Below are positions 1 through 11,583 of a stretch of 64,000 nucleotides of DNA, in pieces. The translations under genes and the position numbers were made by a program. The first letter of the stretch is position 1. Each line of letters begins with the position of its first letter. Source of the stretch: Fasciola hepatica. Taxonomy: Eukaryota > Platyhelminthes > Trematoda > Plagiorchiida > Fasciolidae. The stretch is taken from NCBI GenBank assembly GCA_948099385.1, contig CANUEZ040000193.1, forward strand, positions 1,624,501 to 1,688,500, given 5' to 3'. The notes below the pieces were generated by a model. It had not been told where the DNA came from. It saw only the letters and a list, made by a program, of their open reading frames with translations, and made no database searches.

Positions 1-1721
1 AACAGTTCGCTGGTTTTTCTCACATTCCATCAAGTGTTGTGTTCATATGGTGTTGATACGTGCTCAGCGAAGAGCACTTAGTAGTGTAGTTTGAAAAATA
101 TAAATTCAACGATAAAATCCCAAGTATCTCGGTGGCCTCATTCATCATCACAGATTACGACAAAGTTGGTCAATTTTGGTACACCTGTTTCGCTTTCTGA
201 GAATATCACATAAAAATTACTCATCAGCACAAAAAGAAATAAAAATAGTGTTTATAACCAGCATGTGTCCAAGAACTTCTGCACAGACAATAATGGGCCG
301 CTTAGCCATGATGGAAAATAATAATTATCTTTGATTTGCACTGGTGGGATATGGACTATTGTACCAGGTTGCCACTACGTGGACGTATGACATTTCTGGA
401 CAAGGCTCACAGTGCTAGACACGATAAAAATAGCTCTAGCAACTTAAACCAATGTCAAAAATATCACTACCCTTGGCAACCAGAAGAAAGTTGACTACCA
501 GAAAAGAAAGATTTTGATGATTTAAAGGAAAAAAACTTATAAAAAAATTAAATATGGATTTTCAGTGAGTAGCAATAAACACTCATCCAGGAACTCAGTC
601 AAAATTTGGGCTACCCGGGGTGTAAACATACCTATTCTGCTCAGTCTCTCCTTATTACGTAAAGTTTATCAAAAGAAAAAATAGCTTTTCAACATCGAAA
701 AGCTAACTAGTTCAGCCTGAATGATTTTCAGATTCTCCGGTTGATTAAGAAGGGAATTTAGAGAAATTGAATTGACCAATCAAAATGATAGATATTACCA
801 GAACGTACATCGTTCTGCCTTAAGAATTTTGCAAAATCTAAGTCCCGCCCATGCACCACTGAGTGGAATTAGTATTACTTGCTGAATTCGACTGAAAATG
901 GCGGTTGCTCCATGTAAATAAGATTATACTGTGTACAGTTTAGAATCTTTTTCATGAAGTTTTTATAAGTGTTCACTTTCATTCGATAAAACAAGAATAC
1001 GCGCCTGAAAATAGTGTATCAAGTCGGATAGGGCATTGTCTGAATTGTTGGTCTACCATATTCGCAGCTGTTCAGCATATACAACGACATGTTCAAGGAC
1101 AATATTCGATTTTTCAGTTGTACGCAACAATAACAATAACTCAAATGTTCAGACATTTCTGCTGAGAAACATTTAAATCCCTACTATTATTTTTACAGAT
1201 CGTTTACCGGGAACTCTTTAAAGTACAGCATCGGTGGCATATGACTTACTCAAGAGAATCAATGACCTCCACATGGAATTGCTTGGTGCAGCAGTCAGAT
1301 CAAATGAACATCTCAGAAGTGATAAGTAAAATAGGGAAATTCTCAGCTCAGCAGGAACAAAAACACATCTTGATGATATGAAACTTGAGTTACACGCTTC
1401 TTACAGTCTTGCACTTTGTGACCAATGATATTAAAGACATTATTTTTTTACTGCAAAACAGAGTTTCTCATACATCTCAAGTGCAACAAATACAGAAAAC
1501 TGATCAAATGAAATTCAGTGCAGAGGATGTGGTTCTATGATAATTAGCATAGATGAAGTGTGGCCTATTTATGCAGTTGTGGTTTGGAGGGCTCTCTTCA
1601 TGCGTCCAAATTTATAACCTTACATTATAATTAACAGAAGCCAGGTTTGTATCATTTTCTATTTCTCGCATTATCCGTCAAGATATTCAAGTTTGCTTTC
1701 AAAGACGTCGACTGACATCGG
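1..1721. other. Arm sequence with no recognisable gene
   Basis: Only short chance-length open frames occur. Bases 1-550 pair with about 57,400-57,945 at roughly 75-90% identity, and 1,200-1,300 pair with about 56,560-56,660 at about 89%. I see no transposon protein, RNA gene or strong splice pair here. Confidence 0.5.
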
Positions 1722-2087
1722 TTTGAGTTGTCTGGATTTCTGCTCAACGGGGTTCTTCAGGATTAGCCGACCGAGACAATTGATTGCATTATTATTTTTG
1801 TCCGAAGACCGTCATAATGAAGACTTGATTTTATCTCATCTCCGATATCATGTTTCGTGTGTCATTCTGATAACTGCACCACACATGTCATCAGGCTTGA
1901 CCACAAATGGAACATTCAGCATCCGAGAGCGTCCACTGGGACACTTTTACCGTTGACTTAATCAGTTACATGAACTGAAGCTTCTGCGATCGGAGGCTTT
2001 TGGAGTTTCGACGTTCAAATTTGGTTCCAACACGAAACCAACTGATTGGCTAGCATTATGGGCCCGCATCTCGTACGTGTCCAAAAA
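1722..2087. other. Left-arm-only insertion, about 366 bp
   Basis: The flanks (GACATCGGTT before, TTGGCCCCTGCGAT after) are directly joined in the right arm near 56,115-56,125 as the reverse complement GACATCGGTTAGAATTGGCCC. The intervening 366 bp therefore exists only in the left arm. It contains an 87-codon open frame (1,693-1,956) that crosses the junction and resembles nothing I recognise. No target duplication or terminal repeat is obvious, so an insertion here and a deletion in the right arm are both possible. Confidence 0.5.
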
Positions 2088-3846
2088 CGTTTTGGCCCCT
2101 GCGATTGCGAAAATCGTCATGAAAACGCAATATTTCTAAACCTGCAAAACACAAGACAATTTATCTCAGTATTCTTTATCACTGTCATACATACTTGTGG
2201 GTCTAATGATTGAATAAAAATGATTTAACTATTGAAGTTTACACGACTGGAGTGAATCGCTCGTCAAGGCTTTAGAATTGTCTTACTGTAGTTATAATTT
2301 GATCGGTATCTATTTATATATATCACGCATATAAACTCTGAGAGCTCGATATTAGTTCTCTTTATTTACATGATCACAGTCCCAACCTCACAAATGAAGC
2401 TTCTGAAGTGGTTTAAAGGATTTATCATTGCTTGATAAAAAACTCCGACTCATTTGTCTACCCTAACTGGCTGTACAGTATTGGGAATGCTTTCGAAAAG
2501 GGGCCTGTGAATGAACATTGCAACCCATTTCTCACCCACGTACGGTGATGTCTTAACATTCTGCTGAGCAGTCATCGAGTGTGGAGTATGAGAGCGCCGT
2601 CGGGTTAATTATATGTCCGTCCATTACCGTCCTACTTTCTTCTATTTGTGTGAACCTTGAAACTTGGTCTTCTTAGTACACACATTAGTCGTGCTTCATC
2701 CCAGCCTGTGCCGACCAGTCAAATCAGGCCACTTGTCGAACGGCCTTGAGTGGCTCGATGCAACTGTACATTTGAATTCTCGCTTTTCCGTTGCATATAA
2801 CTCTGACTCACATACTCAGATATTTGTATTAACACTTACATGTTTGTGATTGCGCTTGTTGTACACTGAAACGTATTTACGTTACACTTACTGATATGTG
2901 AGTGTGACACACATAAAAATGTCCAATGTTCAGGCTGTTTATTCTGTTAAATTGGAAACCAAAAAACACCGGATAGAAAAAACGGATTGCTCTTCTAAAA
3001 GCAAACTTCAGGCGTGACTCGAAGACTTATCAAATACTAGCAAAGTATCACTGATTATGGAAATGAAACCGGTAATGTGATACATTTTGCCCTCCCAAAT
3101 TGCATTGACTCTTTACACCCACCAAAGTGAAATGATTCGTTTCGTCGTACCGTGAAACATTTCCATGTTTATACACACAATTCACTCGACAAAGTGAACG
3201 GAAAATAGTGGGGTTACACTCATGGTTTCCCAGTACTATTTCTGAATCGGCATAGTTTAGAATTGCATACCTAGTGCAGATGAGTGTCATGAAAACATTT
3301 TACCCACCCAAGTTGCATGCATTTTCACTTCGAAGGAAACTGGTCAAAACCGTGTAAGCATATGCGATGTACGATCAAGACCTAGTTTCCAGGTTCACAC
3401 AAATACAAACATGTATGGTGCTAATGGACGGACACAATAATAAACCCAACTTGGTCCATGTGGCCATTACAATCAGATATGTCTTATTCGGAGTCCCGGT
3501 TTTCGGGCTGTGGTTGACTCCTCACGTCCACTTTTACAGGAGCTCTCACTTTAGCTTAACGTGTGTGAATTATGTTTTGTGTCAGTGGTGTGGACCATCA
3601 CAATATATTTTGTCGAAAAGTCACTACTGAGTATTCCAAGAAACACGCTGGTCACTCCTTCAACGATTTTGAAACATGCTTTAAACAGATGTCCCAAAAT
3701 ACAGAGTAACCGATAGGAAGAAGTGGTGACAATTTGTGGGGAGATGATAAGCATCGGTAATTTCGGTCACACGAATCGGAGGATCCGGCAAGTTCAGGTT
3801 AGTTAATCTATTTTAACCATTGATTCTGATGGATCTCGTGAACACG
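2088..3846. other. Arm sequence with no recognisable gene
   Basis: It pairs with about 54,361-56,110 on the right at about 95-97% identity. Short frames such as 2,664-2,849 and 3,367-3,630 are preserved in both arms only because the DNA is so similar. No domain, splice consensus or codon-level conservation supports them. Confidence 0.5.
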
Positions 3847-6024
3847 ACTCAGATTGTACCTGGTAGAAGTAGATGATAGATACATAGGAAAATCAAACAA
3901 TTTCAAAATCTCGGTAAAGTTGGTAGTTGACAGAAAACCCGGAAAGTGCACCAAAAATATGCCTTCATTGACCTGAATACGTTCGGTCGCATTTCAAATG
4001 ATTATTTTGATACTGACGGTACCAGCTGTACTGATCCATTCAAATGCCGTACCTGTAATAGTTTACACTCACTTCCAGAGTCAAATGTTTTGTATGATCC
4101 ACACCGCCAAGTTCATGTCAAATCTTCATAGAAATAATGATCTCAATCAACGAGATCCACCTGTTACCTTCAGAAAATGTCTACTGCGTATATTTATGAC
4201 AGAGAACACGACGTGCGCTAACGTCTACAGGTACATTATTTCATTCCCTATTCCAAACCTTCCTCAGCTCACGGTGACCGTCAAAATACCACCGATGTAT
4301 GACTGCTTCCCATATCTGATTTGAATCTCACGCATCTTTGGTTTGCTTTGCACCAATGAATAACCAACAGCCAGCTTTTGAGAAGAATACTCAGCCATTC
4401 GTATTTTTTTCATGGGTGAATTTGAGATCATTGGTATGCAAACTTTTATTCAGCCATACCATTTACTGGACGTTCGTACCTATTTTGCAGCTTCCAAAAC
4501 CCTGTGGTGGAAATATTTCTCATTGATTATCATCGACTGTCAATCAGGCAGTGGAAGAGAATAAGCGACAAAGCATCTACTAAATCGACACACACTTGAG
4601 CTTAGAAGACAATGTCGTCTAGGAACGGATGGCATTTAACCCATCTCTGCACGAGAAATCCTTACCGAAGTGAGAATGAGAATCCCTAACAAAGTCCTCG
4701 TATATGTCATTACTTGGGCAGCACTGCGTAGAGCTACATCTCTAATAACCCGAAAACTGCTATGAGTTTCTCGGACAACAACTCCTTCGGTATGCATCTA
4801 TGCAGCAAGGAGATAAGCTCGCAATTTAGACGAACTACGATTCTAACTAATACTAGTCGGGGACAAACATAACGGAATATAAGCCCGTGAGGGGAAATGG
4901 AGTCGAAATATTAGTGGAAGCATGAAGTTCGCACATATTGATCAACTTGGGTTCGTAACTCACTTTGGTACAGAATTACTCAAGTTGGTCATGAAACAAT
5001 TTGTTTTATTGTGTATTCAACTTTCAACTCTAATGACCATCACAGAGTTAGCCCAAGGAAAAAGAACATGCCTTTGATTACTTCTTTTAATGGAATTTTA
5101 GAAGGTAGTTGTATGGACTGGATTCTGGAGTTGTGCACATTTTAACAGGTACAACAGTGAACTTTATATCGGCAAACTGTTTTGCATGAATATAGATACA
5201 TGCCCATCGTGAAGCATCATAAAGCATCATAGTGAAAAACGAATGCCCACTCAGGCGAGCCTACCCAGGCCCATCGAGTACCATGCACACGTGCACCGAT
5301 TAAATGGATCGCCAAAATGACGAGCGTCGTGATTTGAATCCTCCCCTTTGTTGAGTTCTGTGTGTGCTGATCGTGTCCTCTGGTATTAGCGGTACTGAAA
5401 ATTGGTTCATCCTCAAATGCATCTTGGTGTAAGACAAACTGGAAATATTCATGCTCCAGATTGCTACCGTGTATCTACTGCGTAATGCTTATAAAATGTG
5501 TATTCTCTTGCCCATGCTGGGTTTTCTGTTTCTGAACAGCGTTTTTTTTGGGAGTTTCGTGAATTATCCGGTTAGCTGTGCTTATATTGATGATGAAATG
5601 ATGAAAGAGATCCGTGTCTAGAAAATTAAATTACTTATCTCTATTCAAAATCCACATTTATCCTCTTTGCAAACCACCAAAAACTCCCTTTTGTAATAGT
5701 TCTTTTATCGCTATTGCAATAACAATATAAGCGACCGATGGAGCACACTCGAATTACATTGATACAGCACTAACGTTATTGAAAACCAGAAGTTGTTCGT
5801 TATCATTTAGATAGCCGTTATTAGGAACTATTATTGAACTACATATTGCTTCAAGTTCCCCAGTTACGAATGTTTTTAATCTCCTTACATAGACACAACT
5901 GCGAAAAGTATATCTTTTCGAGGAATCCAATCCTAACAAACGAGATAAAAAACTGTCAAAATATAACGTCGAATTATTATTGTGGCCCTGTTCATCAAAT
6001 GAATAACATTACTTTTCCTTATTA
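3847..6024. other. Left-arm-only segment, 2.18 kb
   Basis: At this point the right arm carries a different 116 bp (54,245-54,360). The left segment holds several modest open frames, including overlapping ones at 3,946-4,131 and 3,998-4,324 with a few cysteines, and a short near-tandem of GAAGCATCATA / AAAGCATCATA around 5,210-5,232. I see no transposase, reverse transcriptase or LTR ends. Because both arms have unique sequence here, simple insertion is not shown; a replacement or a deletion with filler fits as well. Confidence 0.45.
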
Positions 6025-7334
6025 CATGTGATTAAACAATGAGGTCGACAAAGCCAGCGAGACTACAGATTAAACTTTGTATTCTGCCTAGTAATATGAT
6101 GAACGTATTATCCGTGTCTGATCAGTAGCTGTCAGTTTTGTTTCAATAAATTGTTTGAAACCATCAGATTCAAATGATAGCTTCGTTAGTTGGTTATGTC
6201 GGAATACACGGCAATTGCGATAACTGCGTGCACGGTGATCTGCGCTCGGTCCCAACTTTGACATACTGCGAGTGTCCCGGTGGTTGCGGAATTCTCCCAA
6301 AGTTTTTTCAGGTATCAGTTCGTGTCATCTTGAAGATTGTTGGTACAATTGGTACATTTTTCTTGACTTCATTTTACAAAACTAAAGTCATTTGTAACCA
6401 AATGTTGGCACAATAAAGCAGTTCTATCTGACCGTGAAGCCACTGAGATTTACGATCGACACCATCGATCCATATTTTTCTAATTTTCACCATGCCAATA
6501 AATGTGCGGGGTGTTAGAACATATGCAGTGTGTTTGGAAATAGTACCTCTCTGATATACAATCCCGTTATCTCAACGTAAAGTTTACACGGTTTGGTGGT
6601 TGTAACCATTCACTGGAGAGTAGTACCATCGAATCAGTCAGAAGCGAAATTGCTTCAACAGCTGGATGATTGCAAAGTGCGGCTGGCCCATCGGATGCAA
6701 GACAGTTGGCGAACAGGTTGCTACCTGTAGGATTCCTCTAATATGAGAAAACAGTCAACGAAGTAACAGGAACAAATGTGGAACACACAGACAATCACCG
6801 TTTTCTTGTTTTCCCACTTCTAGTAACCAAATTCATCAAGAATAGTGAAAACGAAACGTGGTTAGCTCAGTTTCTCCAGATAACATCCTCATTTTAAGGT
6901 CATCTGCATCCAGCTCTACTCCATGACTCCTCAGTTACACAGTCAAATTGGTGCTTATGTTGTGCCTTAGAGAATTGAAAGAATTATTTCTCAGTTCATT
7001 TGTCATAATGATTTGTTGCTAACTTTGCTCAAGTCAGTCGTAACAAGTTGTCAGAACTGATGTGTGCAGCCCGCAGAAAAGGTAATGAAATCCGGGTTCG
7101 TGCACCTGAGCCTTTTGGGCGTGTCAAACTTTCTCAGTGAAGTTCAAGAAATCTATCCAGTAATATATTTCAGGCGGAAGGCATTTTGTTTAATCTTGTC
7201 TACCGCGTACGTGAAACATCCAGAAAATTAAACAGTAGAAATGGATGGATTGAAAATTATGATAGTGTGTTCGGTAGATAGAGGGACAGGTCTGTTTGGT
7301 TATTGCTCAGACAAACAAATATTTAGTTTCAACC
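6025..7334. other. Arm sequence with no recognisable gene
   Basis: It pairs with 52,950-54,244 of the right arm. The part around 6,088-6,420 is about 99% identical between arms, so the same short frames appear on both sides. No protein family is recognised. Confidence 0.5.
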
Positions 7335-7870
7335 GTTTTTGTGCGCAAAGCGCTGGCTGATGCGAGATGACAAGCATCGCTCCACTGAATGCGAGCAGGT
7401 TCGACTTGGGACTGCACAATGACACCGTGAAATATTCCGTCAGGTCAACCCCCTGACCTGATGCAATTAGGTGTTTGCAACTGAAGAAGCTAGAAACTTG
7501 GCGTCATTTTCTTCAGTCGCATTGCGTTGAGTCGTTGATTTTGCCAACCATTTGGGTATTCGCTCAGACATTCATTACACCAAACAGTGATCCACCTTGC
7601 CGATGTATGTTTCACCGCAGCTACAAGTGAACTGATGGACAGCATGTGAGACATAAGGATCAACAGGACTGTTCGAGGGATTTTCGAAGCTTGACCCTTT
7701 GGTGGTCTGCAACAGACGTCATCACGCTACTGTCTATGAAAGCATTAGGGTTGAATTAAGTCTCCTATTCATCTGGTGAAATGCGTAATCAACTTGAAAC
7801 GGCAAATTTATAAAAGCTTGCTCCTTCTCGACCGTGATTGACAAGACAAGAGAATTCAAGTCAAGAAGAT
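7335..7870 (-). pseudogene. PLE4 GIY-YIG C-terminus remnant (left copy)
   Basis: The minus strand encodes a broken Penelope-like C-terminus. Around 7,597-7,633 it reads FTCSCGETYIGK, the start of the PLE GIY-YIG nuclease with its paired cysteines. Around 7,340-7,380 it ends in a LCAQ motif like the C-terminus of PLE2. Stops and frame changes break it. The same remnant sits in the right arm at 52,440-52,950. In family terms this domain nicks target DNA for target-primed reverse transcription; this copy is dead. A LINE interrupts the element immediately upstream (7,871-8,846). Confidence 0.7.
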
Positions 7871-8844
7871 GCTTTATGCACCCCCTTGGTCGAATTCCAG
7901 TTTCATGTACCCAAGCATTACATTCTCGAATTTCTGGGGGAACACAATCACTGCAAAGTATTGTGTTCTGATGAGTTACTGGTTCAGTCTATCTTTGAGA
8001 CACGATATTACGGTTTCGGGGTTGTTCAAAAGCCTTACCATGTGCAGCATTGTGGAACTGCCGTATGTCCGGTTGCGTGCATGAAGATGTATATATTTCG
8101 AACACGTGACAGAAAAAGAAGTGCATATAATTATGTACCCGTTAATAGGGTGAGTAGGATCAGTGAATACTTTTGCGGGAAGCTCATAACAACTTTTATT
8201 GTGTTAGGAAATAAAGAACTGAGTGAATTGTTAGTCTGGTTAGACCCCTACAGGCAGATAAAAACCTGAGGGATATATAAATTAGACGCAGTAGGGCAGA
8301 TCACATGGAAAAACAAAGCGTGTGATGAGGTGTGTCGGTACACAGTGAAATTTGAGCTGCGATACATCTGAAGACAAACGTCTGATCCTTGTAAAAATGT
8401 GGCCTACGTTTTGCGACCAGGTGAGATTTTAGTCCAGTATCAATCGAAAGTATTTTATTGACTATGGCAATTCGATTGCTTCCCAATTATTTATTACTGG
8501 AGTACGAGTCAGAAAAATCGGAGTATGCGTCGCCTCTCATAAGTGAGAACAGAATGTACCCACATTGGACGGGATGATCAGCCAAATTGTTTATCTTGAA
8601 CCATTGAGAAAGTTCTGCGATACCACTTTAAATAATCGTAAAAGAAGAGTTACAGAAATATGGCGAGCGAAGAACGAGATCAGCGGCGTAATTATTAAGG
8701 AGGCTTTTGCCGTGGGTGGGGATGAAGGGTAAGTAGGCTGAAGACAGAGACTCTGATAGTACGGCACCTTGAGTAGAAATAACAAGAGAAGAGTTGGTGC
8801 CATTGTCACGGTGAAATGTTAACAGTTACGGAGATAATCGCCCA

Positions 8845-8846
<2 letters not shown>
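7871..8846 (-). mobile_element. LINE (jockey/CR1-like) 3' part, left copy
   Basis: This is the reverse complement of 51,388-52,380 in the right arm, where the LINE is longer. It carries the region of the YAVD motif (mutated reverse transcriptase YADD) and the C-terminal stretch after the RT, with a SSTMPYLARF-like piece matching the usual LINE C-terminus. Identity to the right copy is about 90%. The 5' part (endonuclease and N-terminal RT) is missing because the sequence stops at the (TA)n tract next to PLE1. Frames are broken throughout. Confidence 0.65.

Positions 8847-8912
<66 letters not shown>
8847..8912. repeat. (TA)n microsatellite
   Basis: About 66 bp of uninterrupted AT dinucleotides directly abuts the 3' pseudo-LTR of PLE1. 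A second TA tract lies on the other side of the element (11,558-11,583), so PLE1 sits inside a TA repeat. Confidence 0.95.
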
Positions 8913-8914
<2 letters not shown>

Positions 8915-8918
8915 CACA

Positions 8919-9066
8919 GAAGTCAAGGCGTACGCTGAGTTGTAAAACGTTTATTGTGACGTTTCGATCCAAACTAGGACTCGTAGTCAAACGTGAGTGA
9001 ATGTGTGTGTGAATGGGACGGCTAGTTCCGCGCGTTTTTGGTGTGTTGCTCGTCTGTCCGTTTCTC
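8919..9066 (-). repeat. PLE1 pseudo-LTR (3' copy)
   Basis: 148 bp, a direct repeat of 11,418-11,553. The two match along their length except for a 12-bp block (ATTGTGACGTTT) present only here. That block lies between two ACGTTT repeats, so slippage deletion explains the shorter copy. Direct pseudo-LTRs are a known PLE feature arising from tandem insertion. Confidence 0.9.
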
Positions 9067-9844
9067 TATTTTTCACCATCGGTTTTGCCAGGGTGACGTA
9101 ATGCTTATCAACCTCGACGTGTCGGTTGAACGAGTTGATCGAATGGGGGGCTTCGAGGACCAGGTGCTCCCCCTTCTTCTTTGCTCGGGCGACTACCCTT
9201 GCGCTATCGATTTTGACCTCATGACCTGTCTCTGCGCAGTGGTTGAAAATCTGTGAGTGTGGATCGGCGCGTCGCAATGCTAGTTTGTGTTCGTGTAGGC
9301 GAGTACATAGTTGTTTACCTGTCTCGCCTATGTATTCCTTATCACATCCTAGGCATGGGATAGCATAGACCACTCCTGATTGATCGTGCTGGTCCACACG
9401 ATCTTTTCCGTTGAATAAGGCGGTCCGCAGGGTGCTGACGGGTTTGTGGGCAACTTTGATGCTCAACGATTTTAGCATACGATCTACTGCCTCTGATGCT
9501 CCTCGTATGTATGGTAGTACGACCATGCTTTCTGGGCTACTTTTCTTTTGGTCTTTTTTGTTATTTCGGATGCAAGAGTTTACGAAGCTTTTTGGGTAGC
9601 CGTTTGCCATGAACAACTTGAAAAGCCTGATCATTTCTTTTTTTGGAGTTCGGGTGTGCTGCAGTGTGTGTCGGCCCGGTGGAATAGGGGGCGCACACAG
9701 CTCTTCAAGTGACATGTTGGGTGGTTGCTTTGGAAGTTCAGTATGCGGTCGGGTGTCGTTGGTTTTCGATAGACCGTTGTTTCTAGATTTCCGTTTGTTT
9801 GCTTCATGATCAGAATGTCTAGAAACGGCAGTTTTGCGTCGCAT
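8987..9844 (-). pseudogene. PLE1 linker and GIY-YIG endonuclease ORF
   Basis: This 285-codon frame carries the C-terminal part of the PLE1 polyprotein. The authentic sequence begins at about residue 66, after a frameshift from the RT frame; earlier residues are an out-of-frame reading of the RT. The linker shows LFKLFMANGYPKSF, a typical PLE motif. Residues 159-186 hold the nuclease core VVYAIPCLGCDKEYIG followed by the conserved TRLHEH, with the C-x2-C pair expected of PLE enzymes. The family role is cleavage of chromosomal DNA to prime reverse transcription in the nucleus. No internal stop disrupts the nuclease, and the frame ends inside the pseudo-LTR. Confidence 0.85.
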
Positions 9845-10302
9845 TCTTCTTCCATTGTGAATTTTATTCCAGGTATGAGCGTGTTCAGGTGTTGATGAAA
9901 TCGATCTAGTTCAGACTTTTTTAGTACTACAAATGTGTCATCAACGTATCTGATCCACAAACGAGGTATGATTGTTTCGAACGCTTTGGCTTCAAATTGC
10001 TTCATGACTGCATCTGCTAGCAGGCCTGAAAGCGGCGATCCCATCGGTGTGCCTCGTATTTGTTTGTATATTTTTTCATTGAATTGTAAATAGGTTTCCA
10101 GGCAGAGATCCACCAGACCCATCAGGTCTCTTGTTGATAACATCGTTCTTTCTTGTAGACTGGAGTCGTTTTCCATCAGGCTTCGGATTCCGTCTAAGGC
10201 CATCTGCCTTGGGATGTTCGTGAACAACGATGTCACGTCAAAGGAAACCATTATTTCATCTGTTTTAATTCTGAAGTTTCTTATTTGTTTCAAAAAAAGC
10301 AA
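9631..10302 (-). pseudogene. PLE1 reverse transcriptase core ORF
   Basis: A 223-codon frame holds the catalytic RT core. Motif A is FDVTSLFTNIP (aspartate at residue 22), motif B region is RGTPMGSPLSGLLAD, and motif C is RYVDDTFVV (YVDD at residues 119-122), followed by LPFLDILI. All three catalytic aspartates are present. The frame enters from the N-terminal ORF through a T/A-run frameshift near 10,300 and leaves through another near 9,640. Family knowledge: PLE RTs are relatives of telomerase reverse transcriptase and copy the element's RNA at a nicked target. Confidence 0.9.
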
Positions 10303-10469
10303 TGGAGCTTTTTGTGTCGTGGTTGTCCTCTGGAAGAGTCGGGCACGTGAGGCTGAAAAGATATTTGGCTAGTTGATAGTTCGGGGCCGTAGTGGACGCG
10401 ACGATTGGTCGTAGTGGCACCTGCGGTTTGTGAACCTTAGGAAGTCCGTAGAGTCGTGGAGTTGGACCT

Positions 10470-11345
10470 TTAATGGGTTTTATACGTTTGTATAAGTCGT
10501 CTGTGATCTTCTTGCTTTTTTTTGAGTGTGGTTAGTGCAGTAGAAATTTTGCTTGCTAGTTTTTTGATCGGATTTCCTGTAACTGGTTGGTAGGTTTCCT
10601 CATCACAGAGTAGCGTTTCTACCTTTTTCTTATAATCCGAGTTGTCGAGTATTGCGATTGCGTTGCCTTTGTCTGCGGGGAGAATGACTATTTCTCGATC
10701 TTTTTGTAATGTCTTTATAGCTCTCACTTCATGGTTAGGAAGGTTGTATACTGGTCTAGGTTGCGCGAGTTGACGGCAGATCTTAGATCTTATCTGTTGA
10801 CGTACTTCTTCTGTCACGGGGCATCTTCTTATTCCAGCTTCGGCTGAGGCAACAAAGTTGGCTGGCCTGGCATTGGCATAGTTGAATGCTAATCCTTTCA
10901 ACAAAACAGACGTTTCGGTTGGGAGCAGTTGGTGTTTTGAAAAGTTTCGGATTGGTTTGGCGTATTCAGATTCTGTTGGTTTGAGTGCGCTGAGTTTCCT
11001 TTTTAGTTTTTCTCTGACTTTAGACCGATTTGCGTTCGATGTCAATTCGATGACATTTTTCATTCTTATCATCCAGTTGTCATCAAGTAATTTCGAAGCT
11101 TTAATCACTGATCGGTTTTGCTGGGTTTCGTAGGTGCATTTTCTTCGGTGAGCATCATTGATTAGCTCGCGGTACATCTGCTTGCAGTATGAATTGGTTA
11201 TCTTTCTCGCACGTTCTGAACATACAGGCGGATTGCATTGAATGCTTTTTGGAAGTATTCCGTTTCGTAAGCACTGATGGAGAAAGAACAGTTGTTCACG
11301 CACAGCACACGAGCGTTTGGAATACTTTCCCATTTTCTCACACAT
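10470..11345 (-). pseudogene. PLE1 N-terminal domain ORF
   Basis: This 291-codon frame starts MCEKMGKYSK and contains the PLE N-terminal signature KGLAFNYA, then REIVILPADKGNAIAILD and DYKKKVETLL before the RT. It ends in an A-run; just past it, in another frame, the sequence continues with PTPRLYGLPKVHKPQVPLRP, the conserved start of the PLE RT, so the break is a single-base frameshift near 10,515. The upstream start lies about 70 bp inside the 5' pseudo-LTR, consistent with the pseudo-LTR acting as promoter and leader. It is basic and lysine-rich, as expected for nucleic-acid contact. Confidence 0.85.
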
Positions 11346-11417
11346 TTAAGCGCATTGCGTCCAAATTTCTGATTCACAAGTGAGAATGTCTGACGCTCGG
11401 GTTGCATATTTTATGGA

Positions 11418-11553
11418 GAAGTCAAGGCGTACGCTGAGTTGTAAAACGTTTCGATCCAAACTAGGACTCGTTGTCAAACGTGAGTGAATGAGTGTGTGAA
11501 TGGGACGGCTGGTTCCGCGCGTTTTTGGTGTGTTGCTCGTCTGTCCGTTTCTC
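11418..11553 (-). repeat. PLE1 pseudo-LTR (5' copy)
   Basis: 136 bp, a direct repeat of 8,919-9,066 lacking the 12-bp duplicated block. It abuts the second TA tract. In PLEs the upstream pseudo-LTR carries the promoter; I see no clear promoter motif to mark. Confidence 0.88.
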
Positions 11554-11557
11554 GGTT

Positions 11558-11583
11558 TATATACATATATATATATATATATA
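11558..11583. repeat. (TA)n microsatellite
   Basis: About 26 bp of TA with one C interruption, flanking the 5' end of PLE1. The same position in the right arm (49,068-49,132) is an unbroken TA-rich tract, which is probably the ancestral insertion target. Confidence 0.9.

Larger units (their letters stand above)
8919..11553 (-). mobile_element. PLE1, nearly complete Penelope-like element
   Basis: A 2.6-kb element on the minus strand is bounded by direct pseudo-LTRs (8,919-9,066 and 11,418-11,553) and flanked by (TA)n on both sides. Domain order from 11,345 downwards is N-terminal domain, reverse transcriptase, linker and GIY-YIG endonuclease, as in canonical endonuclease-bearing Penelope elements. 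Three frameshifts each fall at A/T homopolymers (about 10,515, 10,300 and 9,640) and otherwise the protein is continuous. It may be a young copy with homopolymer sequencing errors, or a recently dead one. The right arm lacks it, so it arrived after the duplication or was lost there. Confidence 0.9.

Noticed and set aside
8847..8912. CRISPR-like or satellite array
   Set aside because: Simple TA dinucleotide repeat only; no spacers or longer repeat unit anywhere in the window.
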